From: Hafnia alvei
Lineage (GTDB): Bacteria; Pseudomonadota; Gammaproteobacteria; Enterobacterales; Enterobacteriaceae
Length of the DNA: 64,000 bases
Assembly: GCF_964063325.1 (NCBI RefSeq)
Contig: NZ_OZ061315.1
Span: 4,092,001 to 4,156,000 of the forward strand
Direction of reading: 5' to 3'
Part shown: positions 48,225 through 56,477 of the stretch, piece by piece
Numbering within the stretch: position 1 is the first letter of the stretch
How the letters are laid out: each line of letters starts with the position of its first letter
Translations under genes and position numbers: made by a program
The notes under the pieces: generated by a model
Told to the model about the DNA's origin: nothing
Seen by the model: the letters and a program-made list of their open reading frames with translations, nothing else
The model's database searches: none

Positions 48225-49604
48225 TTACTTGTAAATACGAACCTTGCAGTTTTTCCCTTTGATCTTGCCTTCCTGAAGCTGCTTATAGGCTTTCTTAGCT
48301 GATGCTTTGCGAATAGCTACGTAGGCATGAATCGGGAACATATCGATTTTACCCACGTCGGCGGCGGTAAGGCCTGCGTCACCGGTCAATGCACCCAGAA
48401 TATCGCCAGGGCGGATCTTGGCCTTGCGGCCACCGTCGATGCACAGCGTCACCATTTCAGCTTCCAATGGCTGCATCGGTGATGCCATCATTTTATCCGC
48501 AGACAACCAAGTCGGTTTCAAGCCGATATAATCTTCCAGCGCATGAGCACGCACCATTTCTGATGGCGCCACAAAGCTCACGGCTAGGCCTTTCTGGCCT
48601 GCACGCGCGGTACGGCCAATACGGTGGACGTGAACTTCAGGATCGAAAGAAAGCTCGTAGTTCACGACCATTTCCAGCTCTTTGATATCTAACCCACGCG
48701 CGGCGACGTCGGTTGCTACCAACACACGGCAGCTGCGATTAGAGAAACGCACCAGAACCTGATCGCGTTCACGCTGTTCTAAATCACCGTGCAGAGCCAG
48801 TACGCTAATATTCTGCCCAGACAACGCCTCGTAGACGTCTTGGCAATCACGTTTGGTATTACAGAACACCACGCATGATGCCGGTTGCAGATTGCTCAGC
48901 AGCGCTTGGAGCAACGCTAATTTCTCACCGCGTGAGGTTTCATAAAACTGTTGTTCGATATCTGGCAGCGCAGAAACATCGCCGGTTTCAATATTCACAG
49001 GCTCACGTTGAATACGTGCGCTGATGCGTTCAATCCCCTGCGGATAGGTTGCAGAGAACAGCAGGGTTTGACGTGAAGTTGGGGTGTAGCTGATCACATC
49101 GTCGATGGCATCGGCAAAGCCCATATCCAACATGCGGTCGGCTTCATCCAACACCAGCACTTTCATCGCATCCAAACTAACGCTTTTCTTGCGCAAATGT
49201 TCCTGAATACGGCCCGGTGTACCCACCACAATATGTGGCGCATGTACCAATGAATCCAACTGATGGCTGATTGGCTGGCCGCCACACAGTGTCAAAATTT
49301 TGATGTTCTGGGTGAAACGCGCTAAGCGGCGCAGCTCTTTGCTGACCTGATCCGCCAGCTCACGCGTTGGACACAGCACCAGCGCCTGAGTCGTAAACTG
49401 GGTAACGTCAATCTGCTGTAGCAGACCGATACCAAAAGCGGCTGTTTTACCGCTGCCGGTTTTGGCCTGCGCCCGAACGTCACGCCCTTCTAAAATGGCA
49501 GGCAATGCAGCGGCCTGCACAGGGGTCATTGAGGCATAGCCAAGTTCAGCGAGGTTTTCTAGCTGCGCCGCTGGCAGCGTCAGGGAAGCAAAAGATTGGG
49601 TCAC
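48225..49604 (-). CDS. dbpA: ATP-dependent RNA helicase DbpA
   Basis: A DEAD-box helicase of 459 residues (E. coli 457). Motifs in order: Q motif region MTPVQAAALP, Walker A AKTGSGKT, PTRELA, TPGRIQ, DEAD (VLDEADRML), SAT, HGDLEQRERD, ATDVAARGLD and HRIGRTARAG. The C-terminal DbpA RNA-binding domain (RPGDILGALTGDAGLTAADVGKI; KIKGKNCKVRIYK) targets helix 92 of 23S rRNA. The frame extends to a TTG at 49643, but the GTG at 49604 aligns with the E. coli start. A broken second copy lies at 39265-39560. Confidence 0.95.
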   Translation of the reverse strand: MTQSFASLTLPAAQLENLAELGYASMTPVQAAALPAILEGRDVRAQAKTGSGKTAAFGIGLLQQIDVTQFTTQALVLCPTRELADQVSKELRRLARFTQNIKILTLCGGQPISHQLDSLVHAPHIVVGTPGRIQEHLRKKSVSLDAMKVLVLDEADRMLDMGFADAIDDVISYTPTSRQTLLFSATYPQGIERISARIQREPVNIETGDVSALPDIEQQFYETSRGEKLALLQALLSNLQPASCVVFCNTKRDCQDVYEALSGQNISVLALHGDLEQRERDQVLVRFSNRSCRVLVATDVAARGLDIKELEMVVNYELSFDPEVHVHRIGRTARAGQKGLAVSFVAPSEMVRAHALEDYIGLKPTWLSADKMMASPMQPLEAEMVTLCIDGGRKAKIRPGDILGALTGDAGLTAADVGKIDMFPIHAYVAIRKASAKKAYKQLQEGKIKGKNCKVRIYK

Positions 49605-49766
49605 AACGGTTACTCTAATCAGACAAAAAATAAGGGGGAGCAAGTTTGCTGTTGAACGCGATTATAGACTCGTAGCGCCAGCGGACTTGTACTCATAGGC
49701 GCACATAATAACAGAGAAGCGGTGGGTCGAGCAGAAGTAAAAATAGACAACATGGTGAGAGAAGAA

Positions 49767-49786
49767 ATGCGGGGACAATCCCCGCT
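49767..49786 (-). terminator. Hairpin after the DUF1471 gene
   Basis: GCGGGGA / TCCCCGC stem followed on the minus strand by ATTTCTTCTC. It lies between the DUF1471 gene and dbpA, so dbpA has its own promoter or depends on read-through. Confidence 0.55.
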
Positions 49787-49808
49787 CGAGAATATGTACT
49801 GCCTTGGG

Positions 49809-50072
49809 CTATTTATATACTTCCGCAATCGCGCTTATTTTGCCGTGCTCACGGCCAGCAATAATCACGTAGTATTTACCGCCTTTTTCGTCTGCCAGTT
49901 TAGACAAGACTTCTTTAGCATCCATGGGCGATGTGGTTTCTGCCGTGGTGCTTACGGTACCAATTTTCGTATATTTTGCGGCTTCTTCTTTAGTGATTTC
50001 CTCTGCTGCCAAAGCGCCAAAAGATACTGAACTCACCAGAATCGCTGCGGTAATAGCTTTAATTGCTTTCAT
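49809..50072 (-). CDS. Small periplasmic DUF1471 (YdgH/BhsA-like) protein
   Basis: An 87-residue protein with a signal peptide (cleaved after GALA, residues 19-22) and a single DUF1471 domain: YTKIGTVSTTAETTSPMDAKEVLSKLADEKGG-type block then YYVIIAGREHGKISAIAEVYK. Family members (BhsA, McbA, YhcN, YahO) are stress- or acid-induced periplasmic proteins affecting the envelope or biofilm. AAGGAG precedes the ATG. A truncated copy lies at 39776-39895, produced by the duplication that built the adhesin array. Confidence 0.87.
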   Translation of the reverse strand: MKAIKAITAAILVSSVSFGALAAEEITKEEAAKYTKIGTVSTTAETTSPMDAKEVLSKLADEKGGKYYVIIAGREHGKISAIAEVYK

Positions 50073-50181
50073 AAATCACTCCTTGTTGTTTGTCATTGGA
50101 TAGAACAACTACAGGATTAAAGGTAGTACAGATTCATGAACACCGCAGGAAATGCCGTTTTTTTTGGTAGAAATTAAGCAA

Positions 50182-50205
50182 TGTCTCCCCTAAAACGGGG
50201 AGACA
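50182..50205 (-). terminator. Terminator of the beta-glucoside unit
   Basis: Stem TGTCTCCCC / GGGGAGACA lies 25 bp past the glycosidase stop, followed by a modest T content (TTGCTTAATTTC) on the minus strand. Confidence 0.6.
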
Positions 50206-50230
50206 ATCAGGTCAGCAGAGTCTTACTGCG

Positions 50231-51634
50231 CTAGAGCTCATCACCGTTTGAGCGGATCACCTTTTGATACCACTCAAAACTCAGCTTCTTCTTGCGCGCC
50301 AAGTTATTCTCACGGTCGATATACACAAAGCCGTACTGTTTTTGGTAGCCGTTGAGCCAAGACAGCAAATCAATAAATGACCAAGGATAGAAGCCACGAA
50401 CATCGGCACCCTGCTCAATTGCGTGACCAACAGCGCGAATATGCTCGCTCAGATAGTCAATACGTGGCTGATCTAGAACCGCGCCGTCAACAATCGGATC
50501 CTTCGCGCCTAAACCGTTTTCAGTAATATAAATAGGCACTTCACCGTAGCGATGACGAATGCGACCGATCGCGTCGGTCAGGCCTTCTGGATAGATTTCC
50601 CAATCCCAATCGGTGTATACCCCGTTTGGATTTTTCACGATCTTGAATAAGCCTTTGAAGCCCATTCCGCCACCGCTGCCTTTCTGGCCCGAAGTATTGA
50701 GATCGAAGCCTTGCACGTCGTCGTTACGCGCCACCATTTCACGCTTGTAATAATTCAACCCGATAAAATCAACGATGTTTTCTTTCAGTAATTCGGCATC
50801 ACCAGGGTGGAATTCAGGCACGCCAAATGCGGCCTGTGCCATCTCTAGCATGTCGCGCGGATATTCGCCTTTCAGCACTGGGTCATATAGCCAGTGGGTG
50901 TAAATCCCTTCGGCAATCTCCCAAGCGCGGAGATCTTCAGGTTCTTGGCTGATCGGATCGTTAGGTTGTAGCACGTTAACAAACCCAATTTGGCCTTTGA
51001 TCCCCATTTCACGAAAACTTTTCACCGCACGTGCGTTGGACAAGAAAACATGATGGCAGGCCTGAATGCCCAGCTTAGGATCTTTCAGCTTCGGTGGATG
51101 CTGGCCGGTGAAATACCCCATACCAATGAATACGATGGTTTCATTAAACGTTGACCACAGGTCAACGCGATCGCCAAAGCGTTGATAGCAAAGACGGGCA
51201 TATTCATCAAAGGCATCAACGATTTCGCGCCCTGCCCAACCGCCAAATTTATCCTGCAAAGCCTGAGGAAGATCCCAGTGATACAGCGTGATCATCGGGC
51301 GAATATTGTGGCGCAAAAGCTCATCGATCAAATCGCTGTAGAATTTGATCCCAGCTTCGTTCACTTCACCCGTACCGTTCGGCAACACGCGCGGCCACGA
51401 AATAGAAAAGCGATATGAGGTCATCCCCAATTCGGCCATCAGCGCCACATCTTCTTTAAAACGATGGTAGTGGTCGGCCGCAACGTCGCCGTTTGTCCCT
51501 TCGTGCGTGGTGCTAGGCAAATGAGAGAATACGTCCCAAACAGATAACCCTTTACCGTCAGCGTCATGCGCACCTTCTACCTGATACGCCGCCGTTGCTG
51601 CTCCCCAGAGAAAATCTTTTGGAAATTGGCTCAT
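50231..51634 (-). CDS. Glycoside hydrolase family 1, 6-phospho-beta-glycosidase
   Basis: A 467-residue GH1 enzyme. FPKDFLWGAATAAYQVEGA opens the barrel, the acid/base Glu is in STFNET, and the nucleophile Glu is in YITENGLG. Near the C terminus SWLNGYQKQYGFVYID carries the Ser/Lys/Tyr set that binds the sugar phosphate, which marks a 6-phospho-beta-glycosidase rather than a plain beta-glucosidase. It would split the phosphorylated disaccharide delivered by the upstream PTS permease, 56 bp away and clearly co-transcribed. The natural substrate (cellobiose, arbutin, salicin) cannot be told. Confidence 0.9.
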   Translation of the reverse strand: MSQFPKDFLWGAATAAYQVEGAHDADGKGLSVWDVFSHLPSTTHEGTNGDVAADHYHRFKEDVALMAELGMTSYRFSISWPRVLPNGTGEVNEAGIKFYSDLIDELLRHNIRPMITLYHWDLPQALQDKFGGWAGREIVDAFDEYARLCYQRFGDRVDLWSTFNETIVFIGMGYFTGQHPPKLKDPKLGIQACHHVFLSNARAVKSFREMGIKGQIGFVNVLQPNDPISQEPEDLRAWEIAEGIYTHWLYDPVLKGEYPRDMLEMAQAAFGVPEFHPGDAELLKENIVDFIGLNYYKREMVARNDDVQGFDLNTSGQKGSGGGMGFKGLFKIVKNPNGVYTDWDWEIYPEGLTDAIGRIRHRYGEVPIYITENGLGAKDPIVDGAVLDQPRIDYLSEHIRAVGHAIEQGADVRGFYPWSFIDLLSWLNGYQKQYGFVYIDRENNLARKKKLSFEWYQKVIRSNGDEL

Positions 51635-51690
51635 ATTTTTATTACTCCGTTAACGCTATAAATAAAAAGACTAAATAGTGATTACCGTGG

Positions 51691-53010
51691 TTACCACACG
51701 ATGGCTTCCTCATCTTCCTGTGCCTGATTAGCCTGTTCCTGCGCCAAGAGTTGCTTCTCATAGACCTTAAAGAACGGGTAATAAATCAGGGCAGATAATG
51801 CCATCAGCAACAGCACTAAGACGGTGACGCGGAAATCCCAGCCCATGGCCCACGCGGCACCAATCGGCGCCGGCGATGTCCATGGAACCAATGAAATCAT
51901 GTGTGGAAGTAGATTAGTGGTCACTGCGGTGTAGGCCACAACCGCATTGATCATCGGCGACAAAATGAAGGGAATAAAGAAGGTTGGGTTCATAACGATC
52001 GGCGTACCAAATATCACCGGCTCATTAATATTAAACATGCTCGGAACCAGACTCAGTTTCCCCATAGCACGTAGATGCACGGATTTACTGCGCAGGAACA
52101 ACAGCACTAAACCGAAGGTTGCGCCTGAACCACCAATTACGATCAAAAAGTTCCAGAACGCCTCCGTCATAATGTGCGTCAGCGGCAGCCCTGCGGCGAG
52201 ATCGGTTTGATTTAACCCTAAATTCGTCAGCCAAAATGCCTGCAACATGCCAGAAACAATGGCCGAGCCGTGGATCCCAGCAAACCATAATAGATGGCAA
52301 ATCAACACGGCAAGTAAGATCGCCGGTAGTGAATCAGCGGCAGAAATCAGTGGCTGGAACAGCGCCATAATTGCCTGAGGGAGAAGCTGGTCAAACAGTG
52401 CCTGCACGCCCATGCTGATCGGATACAGCGTAATAATGACGGCAAGAATCGGGATCAGCAGGTCGAATGATTGTTTGATGTTTGCCGGAACCTGCGGAGG
52501 GAGCCTTATTCCAATATTGTGATGTTTGAGAAAACGCGTGAGCTCCGTAACATAAATCGCCACGATAACCGCGGTGAAAATCCCCACGCCGCCCAGCGCA
52601 ACGGTGGGCATATTTCCGTTAGCCTGCGGTGCTGACACCAGCAAAAAGCCCATCAGTGCCAGCATTGCCGTCATGAAAGGATCAAGCTGATAGCGTCTTG
52701 CGAGGTTGTAGGCAATTGCTGCAGTGATGTAAATCGACATGATCCCCATCGTCATGTTGAACGGCGTCAGGATCTGGCTTTCATACTTGCCAGACAGCGC
52801 CAGCCAACTGCGTGCAAAACCCCAGCTACTCTCAGCGGAAAACGGGGGATAGACAAATACCAGTAAAAACGAACCGACAATCATGAACGGCATAGCGGCA
52901 ATAAAGCCATCACGAATCGCCATAATATGTCGCTGAGAGGAAATTTTTCCCGCCACCGGGCTAATTCGATTTTCGATAAAGCTAAACAGCGATTGACTGA
53001 TATTCATCAT
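51691..53010 (-). CDS. PTS EIIC permease, cellobiose/lactose class
   Basis: A 439-residue membrane protein of the CelB/ChbC/LicC class: FIENRISPVAGKISSQRHIMAIRDGFIAAMPF-type N terminus, NINEPVIFGTPIVMNP with the conserved NEPVIFG motif, and about ten membrane spans. It carries only the C domain; no EIIA or EIIB is encoded here, so it must borrow partners from another operon. It forms a two-gene unit with the glycosidase. Two AscG-like operators lie 59-85 bp before the start. Confidence 0.9.
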   Translation of the reverse strand: MMNISQSLFSFIENRISPVAGKISSQRHIMAIRDGFIAAMPFMIVGSFLLVFVYPPFSAESSWGFARSWLALSGKYESQILTPFNMTMGIMSIYITAAIAYNLARRYQLDPFMTAMLALMGFLLVSAPQANGNMPTVALGGVGIFTAVIVAIYVTELTRFLKHHNIGIRLPPQVPANIKQSFDLLIPILAVIITLYPISMGVQALFDQLLPQAIMALFQPLISAADSLPAILLAVLICHLLWFAGIHGSAIVSGMLQAFWLTNLGLNQTDLAAGLPLTHIMTEAFWNFLIVIGGSGATFGLVLLFLRSKSVHLRAMGKLSLVPSMFNINEPVIFGTPIVMNPTFFIPFILSPMINAVVAYTAVTTNLLPHMISLVPWTSPAPIGAAWAMGWDFRVTVLVLLLMALSALIYYPFFKVYEKQLLAQEQANQAQEDEEAIVW

Positions 53011-53068
53011 GCTCTACCCCTGAATAAGACGCGTAAGGAACAGAGTATAAGACGCCATTTTTATTAAC

Positions 53069-53095
53069 CGCAACCGGTTTCAGTAACCGGTTTCA
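53069..53095. promoter_or_regulatory. Tandem LacI/GalR-type operators before the EIIC gene
   Basis: CGCAACCGGTTTCA (53069-53082) and AGTAACCGGTTTCA (53082-53095) each match 12 of 14 bases of TGAAACCGGTTTCA, which I recall as the E. coli AscG operator. No LacI-type gene is encoded nearby. Confidence 0.55.
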
Positions 53096-53145
53096 TTTTT
53101 ATCCTAGAATGTGAAGGAGATCGAAGAAGGGAAGCGTATCTACGC

Positions 53146-53706
53146 TTAAATCACGCGTACAGAAGTTTCGTAACTGCTTTCCCAATAGCGATCGCTGAGG
53201 CGAGAAGTCGTTACCCCCATACTCTTTGATGCATGGATGAACTGACCGTTCCCCACATACACCCCGACATGTCGTGTCTCCGGCGAGGTTTTAAAGAAAA
53301 CCAAATCACCGATTTTGAGATGCTGCTTTGCAATGTGGCTACCGAAATGAATTTGCTCGGAGGTTGTTCTCGGCAGATTAACCGAGAGCTCACCGAGCAC
53401 CCGGCGCGTAAATGCTGAGCAATCAATGCCATATTTAGAATCACCGCCCCAGAGATATCTCACCCCCTGCCAGCGCCGATAATCCTGCAAAATGACCTGC
53501 TTAATATTGGCCTGCTGTGGATCGTTGAAGCTTTTGCTATTTAGCGCTTCCCGATAGGAAATCCGGTAAGAAGATTGTTTAACATGCAGGTTTTGGTTCA
53601 TCTTGTCAGATTTAAAATACGTAGGTAAATCAAACGCCGATGAGGACTGAGTCACGAATGCGACAGAGCAAAATACTGCGGCTGAGATAAGTTTTCGGAA
53701 TAACAT
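53146..53706 (-). CDS. NlpC/P60 cell-wall endopeptidase
   Basis: A 186-residue exported protein (signal peptide to ~24) with an NlpC/P60 domain. Catalytic Cys96 is in GIDCSAF, His146 in RHVGVYVG and His158 in FIHASKS. The domain resembles MepS/Spr, but the protein has no lipobox, so it would be soluble in the periplasm. Such enzymes cut peptide cross-links of peptidoglycan. The ~80-residue region before the domain is not recognised. It stands alone after the beta-glucoside unit. Confidence 0.88.
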   Translation of the reverse strand: MLFRKLISAAVFCSVAFVTQSSSAFDLPTYFKSDKMNQNLHVKQSSYRISYREALNSKSFNDPQQANIKQVILQDYRRWQGVRYLWGGDSKYGIDCSAFTRRVLGELSVNLPRTTSEQIHFGSHIAKQHLKIGDLVFFKTSPETRHVGVYVGNGQFIHASKSMGVTTSRLSDRYWESSYETSVRVI

Positions 53707-53968
53707 TTTGAGATCATCGTAGAGGGAAAAAGGCGTCCTTAAGAGACATAGCGACTTGCCTCAACACCAAAGGGCTTTGCGCTTAATCACATCCATTGCA
53801 GGGCGCAAACTACACAGCTATCCACTCAGCCTCCACTGAATTCACATTGAAGTTATGCTTATGAGTTAATCATATGTTTTATGAATTAATGTTTTGCTCG
53901 GTGAACCATGGCGTTAAAACAAGAATGGAATGTTAATAAGAAAATTTGTCAGGAATAAAAATTAAAAA

Positions 53969-54190
53969 ACCGCCGAAGAATGGTAACGCCGTTCACTTAA
54001 GCTCGATTTTAGGGGGAGCACACCGATGGGGTCGTAGCGGCGAAAGCCGCCAACAACTTTGCTTGGAGCAAAGTTGAACAACGCTTTAGCGTTGGCCCGT
54101 AGGGTGGAACACAAGGATGTGTTCCATAACGGCCCCGCGGTGTGCTAGACCCGTGTATCTCTTAAATGAGCGGCGTTACCGCATGGCGGT
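53969..54190. repeat. Structured intergenic repeat element with terminal inverted repeats, copy 2
   Basis: Ends ACCGCC-7 bp-GGTAACGCCG and CGGCGTTACC-4 bp-GGCGGT are inverted; the inner 20 bp pair at 18 positions (53982 side against 54161-54180). A nested pair AGCACACCG / CGGTGTGCT lies inside. Hairpins: GCGGC-GAAA-GCCGC (54037-54050), CAACTTTGCT/AGCAAAGTTG (54054-54076), AACGC/GCGTT (54080-54093) and TGGAACACA-AGGA-TGTGTTCCA (54105-54126). There is no open frame. The left part of the gap (53707-53968) is AT-rich and otherwise empty. Confidence 0.7.
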
Positions 54191-54237
54191 CTATGCCCAA
54201 AATAATTCAGGTGGTTTGAAAGTATGACGGGGCTAAA

Positions 54238-54942
54238 TCAGCTATTTTCCTGCCCATAATAGGCCGTTGCGCCGTGCTTTCGCAGATAGTGTTTATCCAG
54301 CAAAGCGCGCTGCATAGCGTCAATCTCAGGCATCAGTTGGCGGGAGAAAATGCCCATGTAAGCGCACTCTTCCAGAACCACGGCATTATGCACGGCATCT
54401 GCGGCGTCGCGGCCCCACGCAAAGGGACCATGTGAATGCACTAATACGGCGGGAACCTGCATTGGGTCAATATCGCGCTGGGCGAAGGTTTCAATAATCA
54501 CTTCACCGGTTTGATGCTCATAGTCGCCTTCAATTTCATCTTTATTCATTAGGCGCGTGCACGGAATGGTGCCATAAAAATAGTCTGCGTGCGTGGTGCC
54601 CCAAGCGGGTAGATCAAGACCGGCCTGTGACCAAATGGTGGCATGGCGCGAATGGGTATGAACGATGCCGCCAATGTGCGGGAAAGCCCGATACAGCGCC
54701 AAATGAGTGGCGGTATCCGACGACGGTTTTTTATTTCCCTCCACCACATGGCCGCTGGCTAAATCCACCACCACCATATCTGCCGCCTGCATTCCGTCAT
54801 ATTCAACGCCCGAAGGCTTAATCACTACCCGCCCAGATTCACGATCGATCGCACTCACATTGCCCCAGGTAAATGTAACCAAGTGATGCTTGGGCAGAGC
54901 CAGATTGGCGTCTAAGACCTGCTGTTTTAATTGCTCTAACAT
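54238..54942 (-). CDS. sgbE: L-ribulose-5-phosphate 4-epimerase (YiaS/SgbE)
   Basis: A 234-residue class II aldolase-fold epimerase. It has TWGNVSAIDRESGRVVIKPSG, HTHSRHATIWSQAG with the zinc histidines, and HGPFAWGRDAADAVHNAVVLEE. It converts L-ribulose-5-phosphate to D-xylulose-5-phosphate, the last step of the yia pathway. The frame extends to 54978, but the ATG at 54942 has a perfect AAGGAGGT and overlaps the end of sgbU by 7 nt. It is the last gene of the operon. Confidence 0.93.
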   Translation of the reverse strand: MLEQLKQQVLDANLALPKHHLVTFTWGNVSAIDRESGRVVIKPSGVEYDGMQAADMVVVDLASGHVVEGNKKPSSDTATHLALYRAFPHIGGIVHTHSRHATIWSQAGLDLPAWGTTHADYFYGTIPCTRLMNKDEIEGDYEHQTGEVIIETFAQRDIDPMQVPAVLVHSHGPFAWGRDAADAVHNAVVLEECAYMGIFSRQLMPEIDAMQRALLDKHYLRKHGATAYYGQENS

Positions 54943-55808
54943 ACCAAACCTCCTTCCATCATCTTCGCCTCGATCCACTGCCGCGCTTTAATAATTTCCA
55001 GCACCGGCTCCGCTGATTTTTCCGTCCACATTTCGATCAAGAATGAGCCGCGATAGTTCAGCCGCTTTAGCGTTTGGAACACGCCGACGAAATCGACGCA
55101 GCCATCGCCGAATGGCACATCGCGAAACTGCCCTTGGCTGGTTGCCGTTACCGGATAGGTGTCTTTCAAATGAATCGCCGCAATGCTATCGATACCCAGT
55201 TCCAGCTCGGCGGACACATCATTGCCCCACGCGCTCAGATTTCCCACATCGGGATAAACGCTAAACCACGGCGACGAAAGCAGCCGATCCCACTTTTTCC
55301 ACTTGGTAATTGAGTTCATGAATTCGGTATCCATGATCTCAACGGCCAGCATCACCTGCGCACCTGCGGCCTGCTCCACCGCCCACGCCAGACCCTCGGT
55401 AAAACGCCGCTGAGTGCCCTCATCTTGCTCTTCGTAATACACGTCGTAGCCCGCAAGCTGAATCGTTCTGATGCCTAAGTCGCGCGCCAGATGAATCGCT
55501 TTCGTCATAATGCTGCGCGCCTGCTGGCGGACATTTTCGTCATGGCTGCCAAAAGGAAAACGTCGATGCGCCGATAGGCACATAGAAGGAATAGAGACCC
55601 CACTTTCCAGCATCGCCCCCACCAGCGAGGTTCGCTGAGCAACGCTCCAGTCTAAACGGCTAAGTCTTTCGTCTGTTTCATCCACCGACATTTCAACGAA
55701 GTCGAATCCACAGCTTTTCGCCAGCGCTAAGCGCTCTGGCCAGCTTAAGGTTTTTGGCAGGGCTTTTTCATAAATGCCAAGTGGATGACGTCGTTTGATG
55801 ATGTTCAT
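54936..55808 (-). CDS. sgbU: L-xylulose-5-phosphate 3-epimerase (YiaR/SgbU)
   Basis: A 290-residue xylose-isomerase-like TIM barrel. It starts PLGIYEKALPKTLSWPERLALAK, with metal/substrate residues in LAVEIMDTEFMNS, VYPDVGNLSAWG and IHLKDTYPV. It converts L-xylulose-5-phosphate to L-ribulose-5-phosphate. The upstream-extended frame (55823) is unlikely; the ATG at 55808 overlaps the sgbH stop as ATGA, a typical translational coupling. Confidence 0.93.
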   Translation of the reverse strand: MNIIKRRHPLGIYEKALPKTLSWPERLALAKSCGFDFVEMSVDETDERLSRLDWSVAQRTSLVGAMLESGVSIPSMCLSAHRRFPFGSHDENVRQQARSIMTKAIHLARDLGIRTIQLAGYDVYYEEQDEGTQRRFTEGLAWAVEQAAGAQVMLAVEIMDTEFMNSITKWKKWDRLLSSPWFSVYPDVGNLSAWGNDVSAELELGIDSIAAIHLKDTYPVTATSQGQFRDVPFGDGCVDFVGVFQTLKRLNYRGSFLIEMWTEKSAEPVLEIIKARQWIEAKMMEGGLVC

Positions 55809-56464
55809 CGTGACGCCCCCCAAATTTCATCGATCTGCTGATGAAACGCCTGTGCGACCTCTTGCGGATGTTCAGCTTCCGACAATGCACGGCCAGCGAT
55901 AAACGCTCTGACGGAGATATCTTTAAACAGCGCGAGATCCTGTGGCGTGATCCCACCAGTGATCGACAGCTCCAACCCCAGATCGGAAAGCTGTTTCATA
56001 CGATCAAGATCCTGCTGGCTCCAAGATTGCCCGCTAGCCTGAGCATCGCGCCCCCGATGATAAATCGCCTGACGCACTCCGGCGGCTCGCCATGCTTTCG
56101 CATCGTCGAGCGTCCAATTGCCAAATAGCTCAATTTGAATTTCACCGCCGCGAGACTGAGCCACCTGATGCGCTTTTATCACCGTCGCCAACGGCGCCGC
56201 ACAAATCACCGTCATCCAGTTTGCTCCGGCGTCGAAGGCCTCGGTTGCCAAGGTTTCTCCGGCATCTGCCACCTTAAGGTCGGCAACAATAATGCTATCA
56301 GGGCACATCTGACGCAGTGCCCGCACGGCCTGCAATCCTTCACTGATACATAGGATCGTACCGGCTTCGATAATATCCACGTGGTTTCTTAGCGCACTCA
56401 CGCTTTGCAAAGCCTGATTCAGGCTCGTGTGATCCAGCGCGAGCTGAAGCAAAGGTCGGTTCAT
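55805..56464 (-). CDS. sgbH: 3-keto-L-gulonate-6-phosphate decarboxylase (YiaQ/SgbH)
   Basis: A 219-residue orotidine-monophosphate-decarboxylase-suprafamily protein. LALDHTSLNQAL opens the barrel, EAGT follows on strand 2, DLKVADAG holds the Mg2+ and catalytic residues, and ITGGITPQDLALF and FIAGRALSEAEHP bind phosphate. It yields L-xylulose-5-phosphate and CO2. It lies between the kinase LyxK, which makes its substrate, and the epimerases that use its product. Confidence 0.94.
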   Translation of the reverse strand: MNRPLLQLALDHTSLNQALQSVSALRNHVDIIEAGTILCISEGLQAVRALRQMCPDSIIVADLKVADAGETLATEAFDAGANWMTVICAAPLATVIKAHQVAQSRGGEIQIELFGNWTLDDAKAWRAAGVRQAIYHRGRDAQASGQSWSQQDLDRMKQLSDLGLELSITGGITPQDLALFKDISVRAFIAGRALSEAEHPQEVAQAFHQQIDEIWGASR

Positions 56465-56477
56465 AATGGATAGCTCC

